A DNA stretch of 64,000 nucleotides from Anthopleura xanthogrammica (GCA_964019055.1 OZ025206.1:22441578-22505577); one strand, 5' to 3'. Positions 44,602 through 55,615 are shown, counted from the first letter of the stretch. Notes: generated by a model from the letters alone, not told the origin. Numbers and translations are program-made.

Positions 44602-45960
44602 CTAATTGCCTTTTAATCTCTGATCTACCTGCAAAAAATCGGAAATGTCATCAAGAGACCTATAAGTTGCTAGGACTTCTGGGGTAGTGTTTTGCGCCAC
44701 ACAAGCGGACAAGACTGCTGCAGGGGAACTCGGTTGTAAGACCGGGCTCAAATTATTATAATAGCGGAGCATGTCAGGGGAAGACCAGCCAACATGATGT
44801 GCTATATCCTTTTCAGGCACCCCTAACATGGTCAAGGTGAGGGAACATCCGGCGCGGGAACTATGAGGGGTTTCTCCCTGGTCAAGACCGATCGCGCCTA
44901 GATATAGTTTTAATCTATTATACACAGCTGAACCGAGAAACGCGTCTTCGGTGACCGAATTGCCTTTAGTAGCTCGAAATAAAAGCCCTGAACGCAAGTC
45001 TAGCTTAAGGAGCTGACAAATGGTTAAATAACGCAAGAAATTCTTGACAGGACACAGAACCTCATGGTCACAACGACGAATAGCGAAAGTATTCTCGTTA
45101 TGACCTCGTAAAGTTTTGCCAAAGGTCTGATTAAATAAAATACCAGACATATCGGGGAAAAACAAAATCTCCTTGGTGACGATCCTTCCAAGGTCTGAGG
45201 ATCGGTCTCCCGAAAAGAAATCTACACTAAAGAAACATAAGTCGCGACTCAATATATACAGAGCTATGGGCGACAACTCTTTACAATGCAATTGTTCCCA
45301 AATGTAAGAGAGCAGTTTTTCTAATTTGTCGAGAAAAAGCGGAATAGCCTTTCGAGGGCGGACCCTGGCTTGAGCTTGTTCCTCCCGAATACACTTCAAG
45401 TATTCCTTTACGGAAGGATGAGAAACGGGATTCCCAATACCTAGTCTGTCGTCCCAGTCTCCCCTGAGACCTTCTTTGGTAAAGATGGCGCGCAGTTTTC
45501 CAATGATATTATCTACAGTTCCTGCAGCGAGTCTAGTGGGACAGTCGCAGAGGGTAGAGGAGCTGCCCACGTTCTTACAAGAGCGCCGGTGAACCTTGGT
45601 TCGTCCACGAGAGTCTTTCCAGATCAGAAATTTGACAATATCACGCGGAGCGGAGGTGTGTAGGGACTTGGGCGGGGACAAAACCCCGAGAAAACTCAAT
45701 AGCTCACGATGCAGAGCGGACTTTTGCTTTTCATAGGGCTTTTGATCACGCACGGCTTTTAACTGACAGAGTCGGCGTTCGATGGCTTCCATGTCCACAG
45801 AGATGGGTTGCAGAGCAACAGGTGGAATGGTGTTTTTCTGAAAACCACATCGTTGGCAGAAATTGAACGTCTCATCGTTAAGGTAAGCGCACTCGGGGCA
45901 CGGAGCCGCTGGTGTCCAAATTCGTGGGCGACCCTGCCAACGGAAAATAAGCACGAACAT
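44602..45960 (-). CDS. Tyrosine recombinase (integrase) of the retroelement
   Basis: Residue numbers follow the 456-residue open frame, whose first codon at 45,972 is TTG; the first ATG is at 45,960. A splice acceptor-like TTTTCCGTTGGCAG lies just inside, so translation may begin from a spliced exon. N-terminal zinc ribbon C25, C28, C39, C42 (CPEC...CQRC), then a second Cys/His cluster (H128, C132, C142, C144). The catalytic domain has R257 (GDRSSDLG), H370-x-x-R373 (HSSR), H393/W396 (HHVGW) and Y404 or Y405 (LRYYNN), the complete R-H-R-H/W-Y set. It catalyses integration of the circular DNA at a short core, with no target duplication. It overlaps the RT frame by about 95 nt in another phase. 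Confidence 0.9.
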   Translation of the reverse strand: MFVLIFRWQGRPRIWTPAAPCPECAYLNDETFNFCQRCGFQKNTIPPVALQPISVDMEAIERRLCQLKAVRDQKPYEKQKSALHRELLSFLGVLSPPKSLHTSAPRDIVKFLIWKDSRGRTKVHRRSCKNVGSSSTLCDCPTRLAAGTVDNIIGKLRAIFTKEGLRGDWDDRLGIGNPVSHPSVKEYLKCIREEQAQARVRPRKAIPLFLDKLEKLLSYIWEQLHCKELSPIALYILSRDLCFFSVDFFSGDRSSDLGRIVTKEILFFPDMSGILFNQTFGKTLRGHNENTFAIRRCDHEVLCPVKNFLRYLTICQLLKLDLRSGLLFRATKGNSVTEDAFLGSAVYNRLKLYLGAIGLDQGETPHSSRAGCSLTLTMLGVPEKDIAHHVGWSSPDMLRYYNNLSPVLQPSSPAAVLSACVAQNTTPEVLATYRSLDDISDFLQVDQRLKGN

Positions 45961-48187
45961 GAAAACCCCCAAAAACTGTGAGTTTGAAATTATTCGGCAC
46001 GCGAAACAACTCTAAACACGAAGAGGTCCCATTGCAACGGACGACTGATAAACTGTCCCATCTTGCGTAGGCCGTCAGCAAAGGCCACCAGTACGGGACG
46101 GGACGGAGAAGGGGGACTACCATTGAGAACGAGACCTTGGATTCTCTCAAGAATCTCAGCAGGGGTCCTATCAGGACGAACGGTGGAAAAACATAGGCGT
46201 TTTCGGAGGATCCGATGTCTTGCGCGAATACATTCACCCCCTCGGAGGACGGGGACGGGAACGGAGAAAAATACCGGAGGACTTGACCTGAGGAGTTGCA
46301 CTGGACATTAGATTCGAGAGCCATGAGGTCGATAGAGTGAGGGCCGAAACATCTCTCGACAAGACGCCAGGGGGTGGCGGCTAGCTTGCAGTCTTTGTCG
46401 GAGAGCACTCTAGAGGGAAGGTCAGCAGGATTCTTCAGAGAAGGTACAAAATTAAGGCACATGGAGGCGTTGGAATCCAAAAGGATGCGGTGGAGATCTT
46501 TGAGAGCGGAGTTTAGCTGTCTATTTCTTCCACCTTGCTTTTTCCATGAAAACAAAAAGGCCATGTTATCTGTGTAGACATCCAGTCGAGCATTAACGAT
46601 GGAGGACCTTGCCGCTTGGAGTGTATAAATCAGGGCGTGTGCTTCCTTGATGACGATAGGACAATAGGCGAGGGCTTCAGGCCAATAGTCGCGGAACGAA
46701 ATCACCTCATGGCCGGGGGACTGAAGAGTACCTCCCCAAGCACTATCGGAAGCGTCTGCGAAGATTTTCACCACTGTGTGACGCTCTTGTAGCCAGGGGA
46801 GACAATCTTTCCAGGAGTCTAGAAAACGCCAGTATTCGATTTCTTTTCGTAACGCGCCAGAAACTTTAATGGGGCGAGAGGACTTGAAACCACCTGAGAT
46901 AGCCAGGTAGATTTCCCTGGCGTAGAGTTGAGCGGCAGGTACTGCGATAATAAATGAAGTGATTTTCCCCGCGAGTCGTTGAAGGGACTTGATGGATACG
47001 GAACGTTTTTCCAAAATGGCTTCCCGAAAGGTAGCAAACTTCTCTTTTTTGACTTGTGGAATGACGAAAGCACAACGCTCAGAGTCTACCAGAAACCCTA
47101 GATATTTCGGGGAATGGACTGGGACCAAGCAAGACTTGGGCAGACCAATAAAGTATCCCAACGAAATCAAGACTGCTGCACAGATGAAACACGCCGAGTC
47201 TGCTAACTCAAAATCGGACCATGGGCCAGAGCACTTTGAAAAGGTGAAATCAAAGTGGGGTGCCAACTGACCCACGTGTCTGTCGTCGATATACTGGCTG
47301 CACGGAACTCCTAATGTGCGTACATACGAGGTGGCTGTTAGGCCAATGGAATGGTAGATATACGCACTGGCCTTCCATCCAAAGGGTATAGTCTTAAACA
47401 CTAAGTACCACCCGTCCCATAGGACGCCAAAATAGGTATGGCTTCCTGGCGAGAGGCGAACGTGGTCGTATCCACTATTGTCGTCCATGGTGGTTTGAAA
47501 GTGCCCTTTCTGCACGTAACGTGGGAGGTTAGAGATATAGTCTAGGGTGAGGGGTAAGTCTCTAATCCATAAGTTCAGAAAACGCTCGTCATGACACATT
47601 CTTGGTTTGCTGGGTTCTATAGTAATAGGCATGACGAGGTGCGGGGGGTGGACTTCACCGACTTTACCCCACAGGGACATAGAACCGTTTCGTAAGCGTT
47701 CTAAGAGGGTGGAGCTGATGAAATCTTCGAAACCAGAACAAGATGGATTATTCGGGAACAGCGCTGGCGGTGGAGTAGAGGAATTGTAGCGCCGACCTTG
47801 GAAATCGCCATTAAATGGGATGAAAAAATCTTCAACGTTAACCGCGGAGGATATGTAATCCAAGATCTCTTGCCCTTTAGGGGAAGGGTCGACAATTTTC
47901 TCCCACGCTTCTACATGACGATGGATTTCCCCCGCGACAAAATGGTTGGGATCTCTGAACAGCAGGTCCCTGGCAGAGGCTTTGACCGTCAAACTGGCAA
48001 CTAGCTCTGGTGAGGGTAGTGGGGCTGCCACGCTTGGGATGTCTCCCTTCCAATCACACCAGCGGATTTTTACTGATCCAGGTGAAACTCCCTGAGGCGA
48101 AAAAGGGCGAGGAGTACGAGACGAGGCCTGGGAAAAAGGACACAATGGATCAAAGCGCGTAATGGGAAGGGAAAATAACCACCCCAA
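45878..48187 (-). CDS. Reverse transcriptase-RNase H of the retroelement
   Basis: 769-residue open frame; no ATG begins it (TTG at 48,187), so the true start is probably upstream through splicing or frameshifting from gag. RT: DDNSGYDHV (first catalytic Asp about 235), IPFGWKASAYIYHS (267-280), YIDD (299-302), KYLGFLVD (361-368). RNase H: FADASDSAWGG (D478), KEAHALIYTL (E515), YTDNMAF (D540), NPADLPSR (D589). A C-terminal 600-740 domain (SIDLMALESN, GVNVFAQD, VVPLLRPVPYWWP) matches the conserved tail of DIRS-superfamily RTs. All catalytic residues are present, with no stops. Copies RNA into circular DNA for the downstream recombinase. Confidence 0.92.
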   Translation of the reverse strand: MGWLFSLPITRFDPLCPFSQASSRTPRPFSPQGVSPGSVKIRWCDWKGDIPSVAAPLPSPELVASLTVKASARDLLFRDPNHFVAGEIHRHVEAWEKIVDPSPKGQEILDYISSAVNVEDFFIPFNGDFQGRRYNSSTPPPALFPNNPSCSGFEDFISSTLLERLRNGSMSLWGKVGEVHPPHLVMPITIEPSKPRMCHDERFLNLWIRDLPLTLDYISNLPRYVQKGHFQTTMDDNSGYDHVRLSPGSHTYFGVLWDGWYLVFKTIPFGWKASAYIYHSIGLTATSYVRTLGVPCSQYIDDRHVGQLAPHFDFTFSKCSGPWSDFELADSACFICAAVLISLGYFIGLPKSCLVPVHSPKYLGFLVDSERCAFVIPQVKKEKFATFREAILEKRSVSIKSLQRLAGKITSFIIAVPAAQLYAREIYLAISGGFKSSRPIKVSGALRKEIEYWRFLDSWKDCLPWLQERHTVVKIFADASDSAWGGTLQSPGHEVISFRDYWPEALAYCPIVIKEAHALIYTLQAARSSIVNARLDVYTDNMAFLFSWKKQGGRNRQLNSALKDLHRILLDSNASMCLNFVPSLKNPADLPSRVLSDKDCKLAATPWRLVERCFGPHSIDLMALESNVQCNSSGQVLRYFSPFPSPSSEGVNVFAQDIGSSENAYVFPPFVLIGPLLRFLRESKVSFSMVVPLLRPVPYWWPLLTAYARWDSLSVVRCNGTSSCLELFRVPNNFKLTVFGGFHVRAYFPLAGSPTNLDTSGSVPRVRLP

Positions 48188-48449
48188 GCGAAGCAGCCCC
48201 GAAATACCCCGTCCAGGGACAGAGTAATGAAGGGTATTAGATAACCCCTTCGAGGCGGCTTAGCAAGGGAGAAAAAAAAAAAAGAAAAAAAAACCGGGGT
48301 AAAACAGTGCCCAACCCAAAGAAAATCAGAAAGGATCAACGTACGTTAGCAAATGATTTTAATCATGATCAAATACAAGTGACGTCACGTCAGGGGTCAA
48401 AAGACTAAACGGCCGGTACTGGGTAACAAGGGTGTAGGTTATGAGAAGC

Positions 48450-48935
48450 CTAGCGACGTTCTGGGCAGGCGCGGGCGAAATGTCCCCATCTACCACAAGA
48501 GTAACAGCGGTTTCGAGACATACTACCACGACCCCGGCCGCGGCTGTTATCGGCATAGGGATGGAAAACGGGCCTCGAAAAACCATATTGTGGGGCTGAC
48601 AAAGAGCTCCTCGGGTGGGCTGAGGCTGCTTCGGATTTCAACAATTTTTGAATTTGCGAGGCGACCAGTTGGTCTTCTGCGCTACCCAGGAGTCGCGTGA
48701 TGACGGAGACAAAACGGCCGTCTCCCACCAGTGGACGACATTGCCGCACCATAGCTTCGTATTTTTTTAGATCTTTATGCCCCACGGATCTGGCGACGTC
48801 GGATAACTGCTCTAGGGCGGCAAAGAGGGCGTGGTTGTCCACAAGAGCACGAGGCCGGTTAGCCAAACGTCTAACAGACTCAAGAGCATGGTCGACGTTG
48901 TTGGCCGCTACAGCAGTCTGCAGAGCATTTACTTT
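48450..48935 (-). CDS. Gag exon with zinc knuckle
   Basis: Open from an in-frame TAA near 48,941 to the stop at 48,450; no ATG near its start, so it is likely reached by splicing. A polypyrimidine acceptor (TTTCCTCCCTCAG) lies near 48,955, and AAGAG just inside would give an in-frame junction with exon 1. Helical N-terminal part (VNALQTAVAANN...ALESVRR), an arginine/serine-rich stretch, then the retroviral-type knuckle CYSCGRWGHFARAC (CX2CX4HX4C) near the end. Expected to package element RNA. The gap to RT (48,187) is about 260 nt and includes an A/G-rich tract at 48,272-48,293 that would be a pyrimidine tract on this strand. Confidence 0.75.
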   Translation of the reverse strand, partial: KVNALQTAVAANNVDHALESVRRLANRPRALVDNHALFAALEQLSDVARSVGHKDLKKYEAMVRQCRPLVGDGRFVSVITRLLGSAEDQLVASQIQKLLKSEAASAHPRSSLSAPQYGFSRPVFHPYADNSRGRGRGSMSRNRCYSCGRWGHFARACPERR

Positions 48936-49019
48936 TTCCTCTTAAGCCTTAAGGTCCTGAGGGAGGAAACGACTAAGTATAAGAAAAAGGGTACACTGCT
49001 AAACCAACAATGAATACGA

Positions 49020-49690
49020 CTATCACAGATCGAATAATGTCAAAATCAATACGCTTGGACGAAGATGTAACAAAAAACATTATGCCTTGAGCACGGCCAG
49101 AGTGTGTAATTCATTAAACAAATTTGAATCTTAGGCCACTGAGTTAGAGCACGCGTGCGTAGAACGGCGACTATTAATGGTTCCCAATTGACATGACAGT
49201 TCAGACCCAAATTTGTTTAATAGTCTCGCATACTCGATGTATTAATTATAGATAAGATATGTAGCTTATTAACGAGCTTTTAAGGATCTATAACTTGTTC
49301 AGGCATGTTATGGATATAGGATAAATGACCCAAAGGTTATCTCAATGATTAAACACGTATAAATGATGGACGCCATGTAAAGCATAAAGAAGTCATAGAA
49401 CATCTTGTCTTCTACACTCGAAATCATCCTAATATGAGTTACTATTATCCTAACGTCTTGACACAAAATTCTGCTTATTCGAAATTTATCAACAACAAAA
49501 CTGTTAATGAAAACTATTTTGAAACTAATTTTGCACAGCATAAAGCGTTATGAGAAAAAGACATAATAGACCGGTTAAAGTCACATTTATGCTTCCCCAT
49601 AAACAATATGTGAAATAACAGGATCAGTTTCACAAGAGCTAAACTGTGATCGAGTTAAATAGCTGAACCATAGTAATTTAAACTTTTATA
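49020..49690. other. Unique part of the presumed gag intron
   Basis: AT-rich, no coding signal seen on either strand. Confidence 0.5.
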
Positions 49691-51235
49691 GACTAAAAAT
49701 TAGAAACAGACTCGGCTCTCCGGTCATATCTCCATCGTCCTAAAGAGAAGAATTGGAGCGAACTAAAACGCTAAACTATGGCAATTGAACTCTATAGACT
49801 AAAATCAATTACACACTCGGCTATCTGGCCATATCTCCATGGTTCTAAAAAGAAACAACTAGAGCGAAACTATAATCGCTGAAAACATACCAATTGAACT
49901 CTATAAACTAAAAAAAAATTACAAACTCGGCTCTCCATAGGTCTAGAGAGAAACAAATAGTTGAGCGAAACTGATCGCTAAGCCATGCCAATTGAACTCT
50001 ATCTAAAAACTAGAAACAATTACAAACTCGGCTCTCTGGCCATATCTCTAAAGTTCTAAAGAGAAACATTTGGAGTGAAACTGATCGCTGAACCCTGCCC
50101 ATTGAACTCTATCAACTAGAATGATCAATTACAAACTCGGCTCTCGGCCATATCTCCATTGTTCTAAAGAGAAACATTTTGAGCGAAACCAATCGCTGAA
50201 CCATGCCAAATGAACTCTATAAACTAAAATCAATACAAACTCGGCTCTCTGGCCATATCTCCATTATTCTAAAGAGAAACAATTTGAGCGAAACCAATCG
50301 CTGAAACATGCCAAATGAACTCTATAAACTAAAATCAATACAAACTCGGCTCTCTGGCCATATCTATATAGTTCTAAAGAGAAATATTGTGAGCGAAACT
50401 AAATCGCTGAACCATGCCAATTGAACTATATCAACTAGAATCAATTCAAACTCGGCTCTCTGGCCATATCTCCATTATTCTAAAGAGAAATATTTTGAGC
50501 GAAACTAAATCGCTGAACCATGCCAATTGAAACTCTATAAACTAGAATCAATTACAAACTCGGCTCTCTGGCCATATCTCCATTGTTCTAAAGAGAAACA
50601 TTTTGAGCGAAACTAATCGCTGAACCATGCCAATTGAACTCTAATAAACTAGAATCAAACAACAAACTCGGCTCTCTGGCCATATCTCCATTGTTAAAAG
50701 AGAAATATTTTGAGCGAAACCAATCGCTGAACCATGCCAAATGAACTCTATAAACTAAAAATCAACTACAAACTCGGCTCTCTGGCCATATCTCCATAGT
50801 TCTAAAGAGAAACATTTTGAGCGAAACTAATCGCTGAACCATGCCAAATGAACTCTAAAAAACTAGCATAGATTACAAACTCGGCTCTCTGGCCACTCAT
50901 ATCTCCATTGTTCTAAAGAGAAACATTTTGAGCGAAACTAATCGCTGAACCATGCCAAATGAACTCTAAAAACTAGCATGAATTACAAACTCGGCTCTCT
51001 GGCCATATCTCCATTGTTCTAAAGAGAAACATTTTGAGCGAAACTAATCGCTGAACCATGCCAAATTGCACTCTACAAACTAGCATCAATGACAAACTCG
51101 GCTCCTTGGCCATATCTCCATAGTTCTAAAGAGAAAAAATTTGAGCGAAACCAATCGCTGAACCATGCCAATTGAAGTATATAAACTAGAATAGTGACAA
51201 ACTCGGCTCTCTGACCGTATCTCCATTACTACGAA
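49690..51235. repeat. ~105-bp tandem array in the retroelement intron
   Basis: About 15 copies of a 100-110 bp unit containing ACTCGGCTCTCTGGCCATAT, CTAAAGAGAAACATTTTGAG and CGCTGAACCATGCC. Units at the left edge are the most diverged and those in the centre most alike, as in arrays evolving by unequal exchange. Confidence 0.95.
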
Positions 51236-51278
51236 TAGCGAAACTAAAGGACTAGAAAACGAAGGGTTATACGCTTAC

Positions 51279-51410
51279 CACTTCTGCCTGGACCGCTTCC
51301 TCATGGGGAGGATCCTGCTGCTGTTGGTCGTTTTGATTCTGTGGTGGATTCCGACCCGCTAGGGCAGCGTCAATGGCTGCCTGATCGACTTGGGCTGGAA
51401 CTTGTGCCAT
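51279..51410 (-). CDS. Exon 1 of the retroelement gag (44 codons)
   Basis: ATG at 51,410 (MAQVPAQVDQAAIDAA...), a Gln/Asn/Pro-rich peptide ending at a consensus donor GTG|GTAAGC (51,273-51,278). Exactly 44 codons in phase 0. It lies immediately after repeat A1, where transcription should begin. Splicing to the gag exon is inferred. Confidence 0.6.
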
Positions 51411-51483
51411 GTTAGTGAAGTACTTAGGGCGCAGCGATGAAAAGAGTAGCAAACCAGTTTTTCTTTCTTCTTTGAAGCTGTAC

Positions 51484-51646
51484 GGAAACGAGCTCAAAAG
51501 TGACTTCAGCTCGAACGGGGCGGCTTATAAAGGGTATTGGAAGTGATAAATGCATTCCACGAGACTCTATGAACCATATTAAACACGAACTCTTTATAAA
51601 TTCTTCTTTTAAAGCTTTATATGCTTAAATTCCCCAGTGAGAATAG
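51484..51646 (-). repeat. Split direct repeat A1 (163 bp), promoter end
   Basis: Left terminal repeat in element orientation. It contains TTTATAAG near 51,525-51,533 on the minus strand, a TATA candidate about 115 bp upstream of the exon 1 ATG. Confidence 0.85.
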
Positions 51647-52364
51647 GCGAGGAATAGATACAACTAGACTAATGGAAAATACAGCACATAATAATGAGGA
51701 AAATAGATTTTTTTTTTACATCTGTTGGGCGTATAAGTTAGAGTACAAAATGGCTCACTAGAAGTAGTAAACACGTGAATTACACCGGAAGCGAAATATG
51801 AAAGGTAAAGGTAAAGGTATATAGGTAAATAAACTATATTTAACGTCGGTAGTTTCTTCAGCTACGTGGCTGGTATCCCAGGAAGCCGACGGTGTGCACT
51901 TTACCCTATATGATAACTAAACAAATAATCACAGGCAAACTGAATATACAAGAAGAAGAAGAATTATACTGAATAATAAAAAGAAGAGTGAGGAATGAAT
52001 GCTTTCCAACGTAACAACGTGTAGTTGGAAAGCGTTTTCATTACGGTTCGTAGCTATGTACTACTATTATGTAACATTCTATTGTTTGTAATGAGTATAT
52101 TTTCTAGTTTATTGTCTATAGTATAAATGAATTGAATTGCTAATGAATTGCTGTTACTATTTAAGCATTAAAGAAGTTGAGGTCTTTACCTCGCTTGTTG
52201 GACAGCTTCGAGTTTGTAATCCAACTTGACATGATAAATTTGTTCTAGCTCTAACCCTCGGAGCTTCTACGTTGCATCGGTCGAGGACTACGTTTTCTAG
52301 TAGGTTTTTTGTCCTGAGAGGTTTTTCCTTCTGGTTTTTTCGTAGCGGGCAGCGTATTATTGAA

Positions 52365-52713
52365 TACTCCAGTTTCACATTCGATGGAAACCGCTGTTTT
52401 TGAAGACCACAGACTCATTTGTACAGGCTTAGCCTCGTTTATAAGTCAGCTATTCAACGACATCATTAAAAGTCCGTGGGATTTCAAAACATTGGTATTG
52501 TTCAACTTACACATTCTTTACATTACGGTTGACTTTTGCAAATCATTAGCAACAGCCAACTGTAATGTAAAGAATGTGCAAGTTGAATAATACCAATCCC
52601 ACGGACTTTTAATGGTGCCTTTGAATAGATGACTTATAAACGAGGCTAAGCCTGTACAAATGAGTCTGTGGTCTTCAAAAACAGCGGTTTCCATCGAATG
52701 TGAAACTGGAGTA
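52365..52713. mobile_element. 349-bp foldback element
   Basis: Begins TACTCCAGTTTCACATTCGA and ends with its complement; almost the entire length folds back on itself, with small mismatches near the centre. Copy 1 has the empty site TTATTGAATTGTAATT at about 27,160; joining the flanks restores it exactly, so there is no target duplication or one of a single base. The open frame inside (52360-52590) is an artefact. Confidence 0.92.
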
Positions 52714-53188
52714 TTGTAATTATATATGTTTTACTTAAATTCTTGATATAATTTGTACGAATTCAACTATTCGATAATGTATTTACGTCATCTTGAAAAC
52801 AATTATATCCTCAAATTTCATGTAATAATATAAAATATACTTGTAATAAAATATGGTCTTGCTGTCCACACAGGCAACAAGCACAGTCACACTCCACATT
52901 GTAGTATTGATAAATGCGCTTTGCGCTGTGCGAAGGGTAGGAATGAACGATAAGAATAGGATGGGAAAGATAAGCAAGAAGGCAAGAAGTGCTTAATGAA
53001 ATGAGAGGAAGGAAAGAAAGAAAAATAATAGAATAAAGAGATAACCAACGATCGTAAGAATGGAAAGAAACAAGAAAAAAATAAACAAACATGCTGAGGT
53101 CATTATAGTTAGAGGTGAGTATTAAAGCGGGTGTAGTTCAATAACCAGTATCAAAGAAATTGCACGACAGCATGCAACAAAAGTTATT

Positions 53189-53259
53189 GCCGTGACCAGG
53201 ATTCGAACCTGGGTTATTGCGGCCACAACGCAATGTCCTAACCTCTAGACGATCACGGC
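53189..53259 (-). tRNA. tRNA-His(GTG), intact
   Basis: Identical to 27640-27710. Confidence 0.95.
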
Positions 53260-53474
53260 TTAACACCACCGAGATAGGTGATAGTTGGAGGTAGTAACTA
53301 GTCACTGACTAGACAGTAGTCAGTATCAAAGAAATTTTATATTCGTAGTGGGGAAATTTCAAATACAAAAGACCTTTCCCAAGCTCACTTGTCCACAGAA
53401 CAAGTCATTACATTCCAGGCTGGAGTTTTCATATCCATACATTTACTGTTTTTTGTTTCCCAGGGGGTGGAAGG

Positions 53475-53680
53475 GGGGTGGGTACTCCCTATAATGGACT
53501 ACACTGGAGGTGCTCCACCCGAAAGGGGTACCTTTCTCAGGGGACAGGTATAGGAAAGTGTAGGAATTTGTGAGTTTTGGTATAAAAAGGGGTATCTTTT
53601 CTTCAAGGGTATATGAAAGGGGTACCTTTTCAGGAAAAAAATTGTTATATAAAAGGGTAAGGGGGCGATAGTCCTGGTGG
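53475..53680. repeat. GGTACC-rich minisatellite (copy E)
   Basis: Near-identical to 27,930-28,135. Confidence 0.8.
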
Positions 53681-53973
53681 AGCATCCCCGTATGAAACGA
53701 CCCGAAGGAAGTTCTCTTATTATTTGATGGTAACACTGACCCCGTGCTCTACGACTCTCGTTTACATCAACAAGTGAGTGATACGTAAGGTCGTTTGGGT
53801 TGTTACGAACTCTCCATTCATGCGACTAACCGCTAGCCATTCAAGGGGAATTGCACTCGAATCTGGAAATGGATTATGGGTCCATTTTAAGCCAATCTTC
53901 TCAGCATATTTGTAATTTGATATAGGCATGAGATTAAGCCATTTCTGACTTTCACCACTGAGTTGACAGATTT

Positions 53974-54046
53974 GCCCGGTTAGCTCAGTCGGTAGAGCAT
54001 GGGACTCTTAATCCCAGGGTCGTGGGTTCGAGCCCCACATTGGGCG
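53974..54046 (+). tRNA. tRNA-Lys(CTT), intact
   Basis: Identical to 28425-28497. Confidence 0.95.
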
Positions 54047-54644
54047 TCTGCTCTAATAGCATTGAGATTTTTGCTCGTCTCGGTAACATTTTTTGAATAG
54101 ACTTCTTTACCATGAGCGTAATGTCTTCCCATTTCAGACCAAGTGTCATTCCCGAGAGTATCATCTTTTGGTTATAGTTGTGCATGATAAGACACATGAA
54201 TATGGAAATATTCACGCGGACTGAAACTAGATAACCTTACGCCAAGAACTCTATTAAGGAGTACATTTTTTGTACAGCGAATTATTAGAAGACAGATCGC
54301 AAGCTGCTGACAGAGGAGATTCAAGAGAGAAAAGATGGCAAAACAATTAAATATATATATATATATAAACTAGACTTCCGTTTTCAACTGAGTCTCTCAA
54401 TTGTTCTTGAGAGGACGAGTACCAAACAATCTGTCGTATTACCCATTAAGAGATTATTCGATCTAATTTCCATTCACAGCCTGCACTTGTCCATTTATTT
54501 GTCACATATTAACTACAATAAGTTTTGATTCATGGGTTGAGAAAAATTCATCGCTCCATTTTAAGCAGTGTCATCCTGTTGAATGCCATCATTTCTACCG
54601 GCAATCTTGTTCTGACTGGTATTCACTACAAAAAAATATTCGCA

Positions 54645-54719
54645 CGACCCCGCCAGGACTCGAACCTGGAATCCCCTGATTCGTAGTCAGATGCCTTCAG
54701 TCCCTTGGGCCACGGGGTC
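54645..54719 (-). tRNA. tRNA-Arg(ACG), altered D loop
   Basis: Same 75-nt D-loop form as 29094-29168. Confidence 0.75.
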
Positions 54720-54962
54720 GCCACTGGAAGCATTATCTTTTATACGATTTCCAAGAAGACTTCGTAACATAGGAAAAGGGATTCTTGTCAAGGGCGAAGA
54801 TGGTAGGGAGAAAATGGTAGAACATGAAGAAAATGGGTGAAGAGAATAAAAATCAATTTTATGTTCAGGTTATCCAAATCAAACATGCTCTCTCATCCTC
54901 GAGGAGAGGAGGAGGCTAAATAATTAGTCATATTTTAGTCAATTACCAAAACATTTACTTAA

Positions 54963-55025
54963 CGACCCCGCCAGGACTCGAACCTGATCCGAAGTCAGAT
55001 GCCTTATCCATTAGGCCACGAGGTC
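54963..55025 (-). pseudogene. tRNA-Arg(TCG) pseudogene, 10-nt deletion
   Basis: Same lesion as 29,410-29,472. Confidence 0.9.
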
Positions 55026-55398
55026 ACCCTTCTGTTAAGGTTCTGTTAAGGCTACCATCATTTGATGGTGTAAAGCCTCTTATTGATTGGGTGCAAGCAT
55101 TCCCAAGAGAATATTGAAATGGCAAAGACATGGCAGCCATGTTCACTTGGTAGTATTAACAAGGTATATTAATGCGGAATCGTTTGTTAAAAACCACCAA
55201 CATGGCCGCGGTGACGTATAACGTGCAATAATAACAGCAACAACAGCAGCAACATCTTAATCAAGATGGTAAAGAGTGGATAACGCTAACAGAAAAAGAG
55301 GAATAATAAGTCAAAATACCGACACAGTATTCGAGCCTAGAATTCCCTGTTTCGTAGAATCATTACCTCTTGGAAAGAAAATCCTATACTCCAAAAAG

Positions 55399-55474
55399 GA
55401 ACCCGTCAGGGAATCCAACCCATGAGTCCCGCTTAAGTAACAGGCGTGGATATTCGTCACTATACTACCGAGGA
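55399..55474 (-). pseudogene. tRNA-Asp-like pseudogene
   Basis: Copy of 29,846-29,921. Confidence 0.8.
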
Positions 55475-55542
55475 ACTAATTCTATAGAATTGTTTTCAAC
55501 TGCATTTTCCATGAAAATCGTGCTCCAAAAAAGATATTTCCT

Positions 55543-55615
55543 CTCCTCGTCGGTGAACTAGAACCCCGGTCTCCTGCAAAACAGGCGGGTATACTCGCCA
55601 CTATACTACCGAGGA
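55543..55615 (-). pseudogene. tRNA-Asp pseudogene with GTT anticodon
   Basis: Copy of 29,990-30,062. Confidence 0.8.

Larger units (their letters stand above)
43829..51646 (-). mobile_element. Complete Ngaro/PAT-type tyrosine-recombinase retroelement
   Basis: 7,818 bp. In minus orientation: repeat A1 (51,646-51,484), exon 1, tandem-repeat intron, gag, RT-RNase H, tyrosine recombinase, then B1 (44,241-44,163), A2 (44,162-44,000) and B2 (43,907-43,829). A1-ORFs-B1-A2-B2 is the split direct repeat layout of Ngaro and PAT elements, which replicate through a circle and integrate with the recombinase, without target duplication. The ancestral target GATTAGGCGAGG survives in copy 1 at about 26,478. 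No methyltransferase or integrase (DDE) domain is seen. All ORFs are open, so the element may be young or active. Confidence 0.92.

Noticed and set aside
48070..48339. 89-residue ORF upstream of RT as an extra retroelement protein
   Set aside because: Overlaps the RT frame, begins in an A/T homopolymer region and has no domain.
49690..51235. Tandem array as a centromeric or host satellite
   Set aside because: It lies wholly inside the retroelement, between its first exon and gag, so it belongs to the element.
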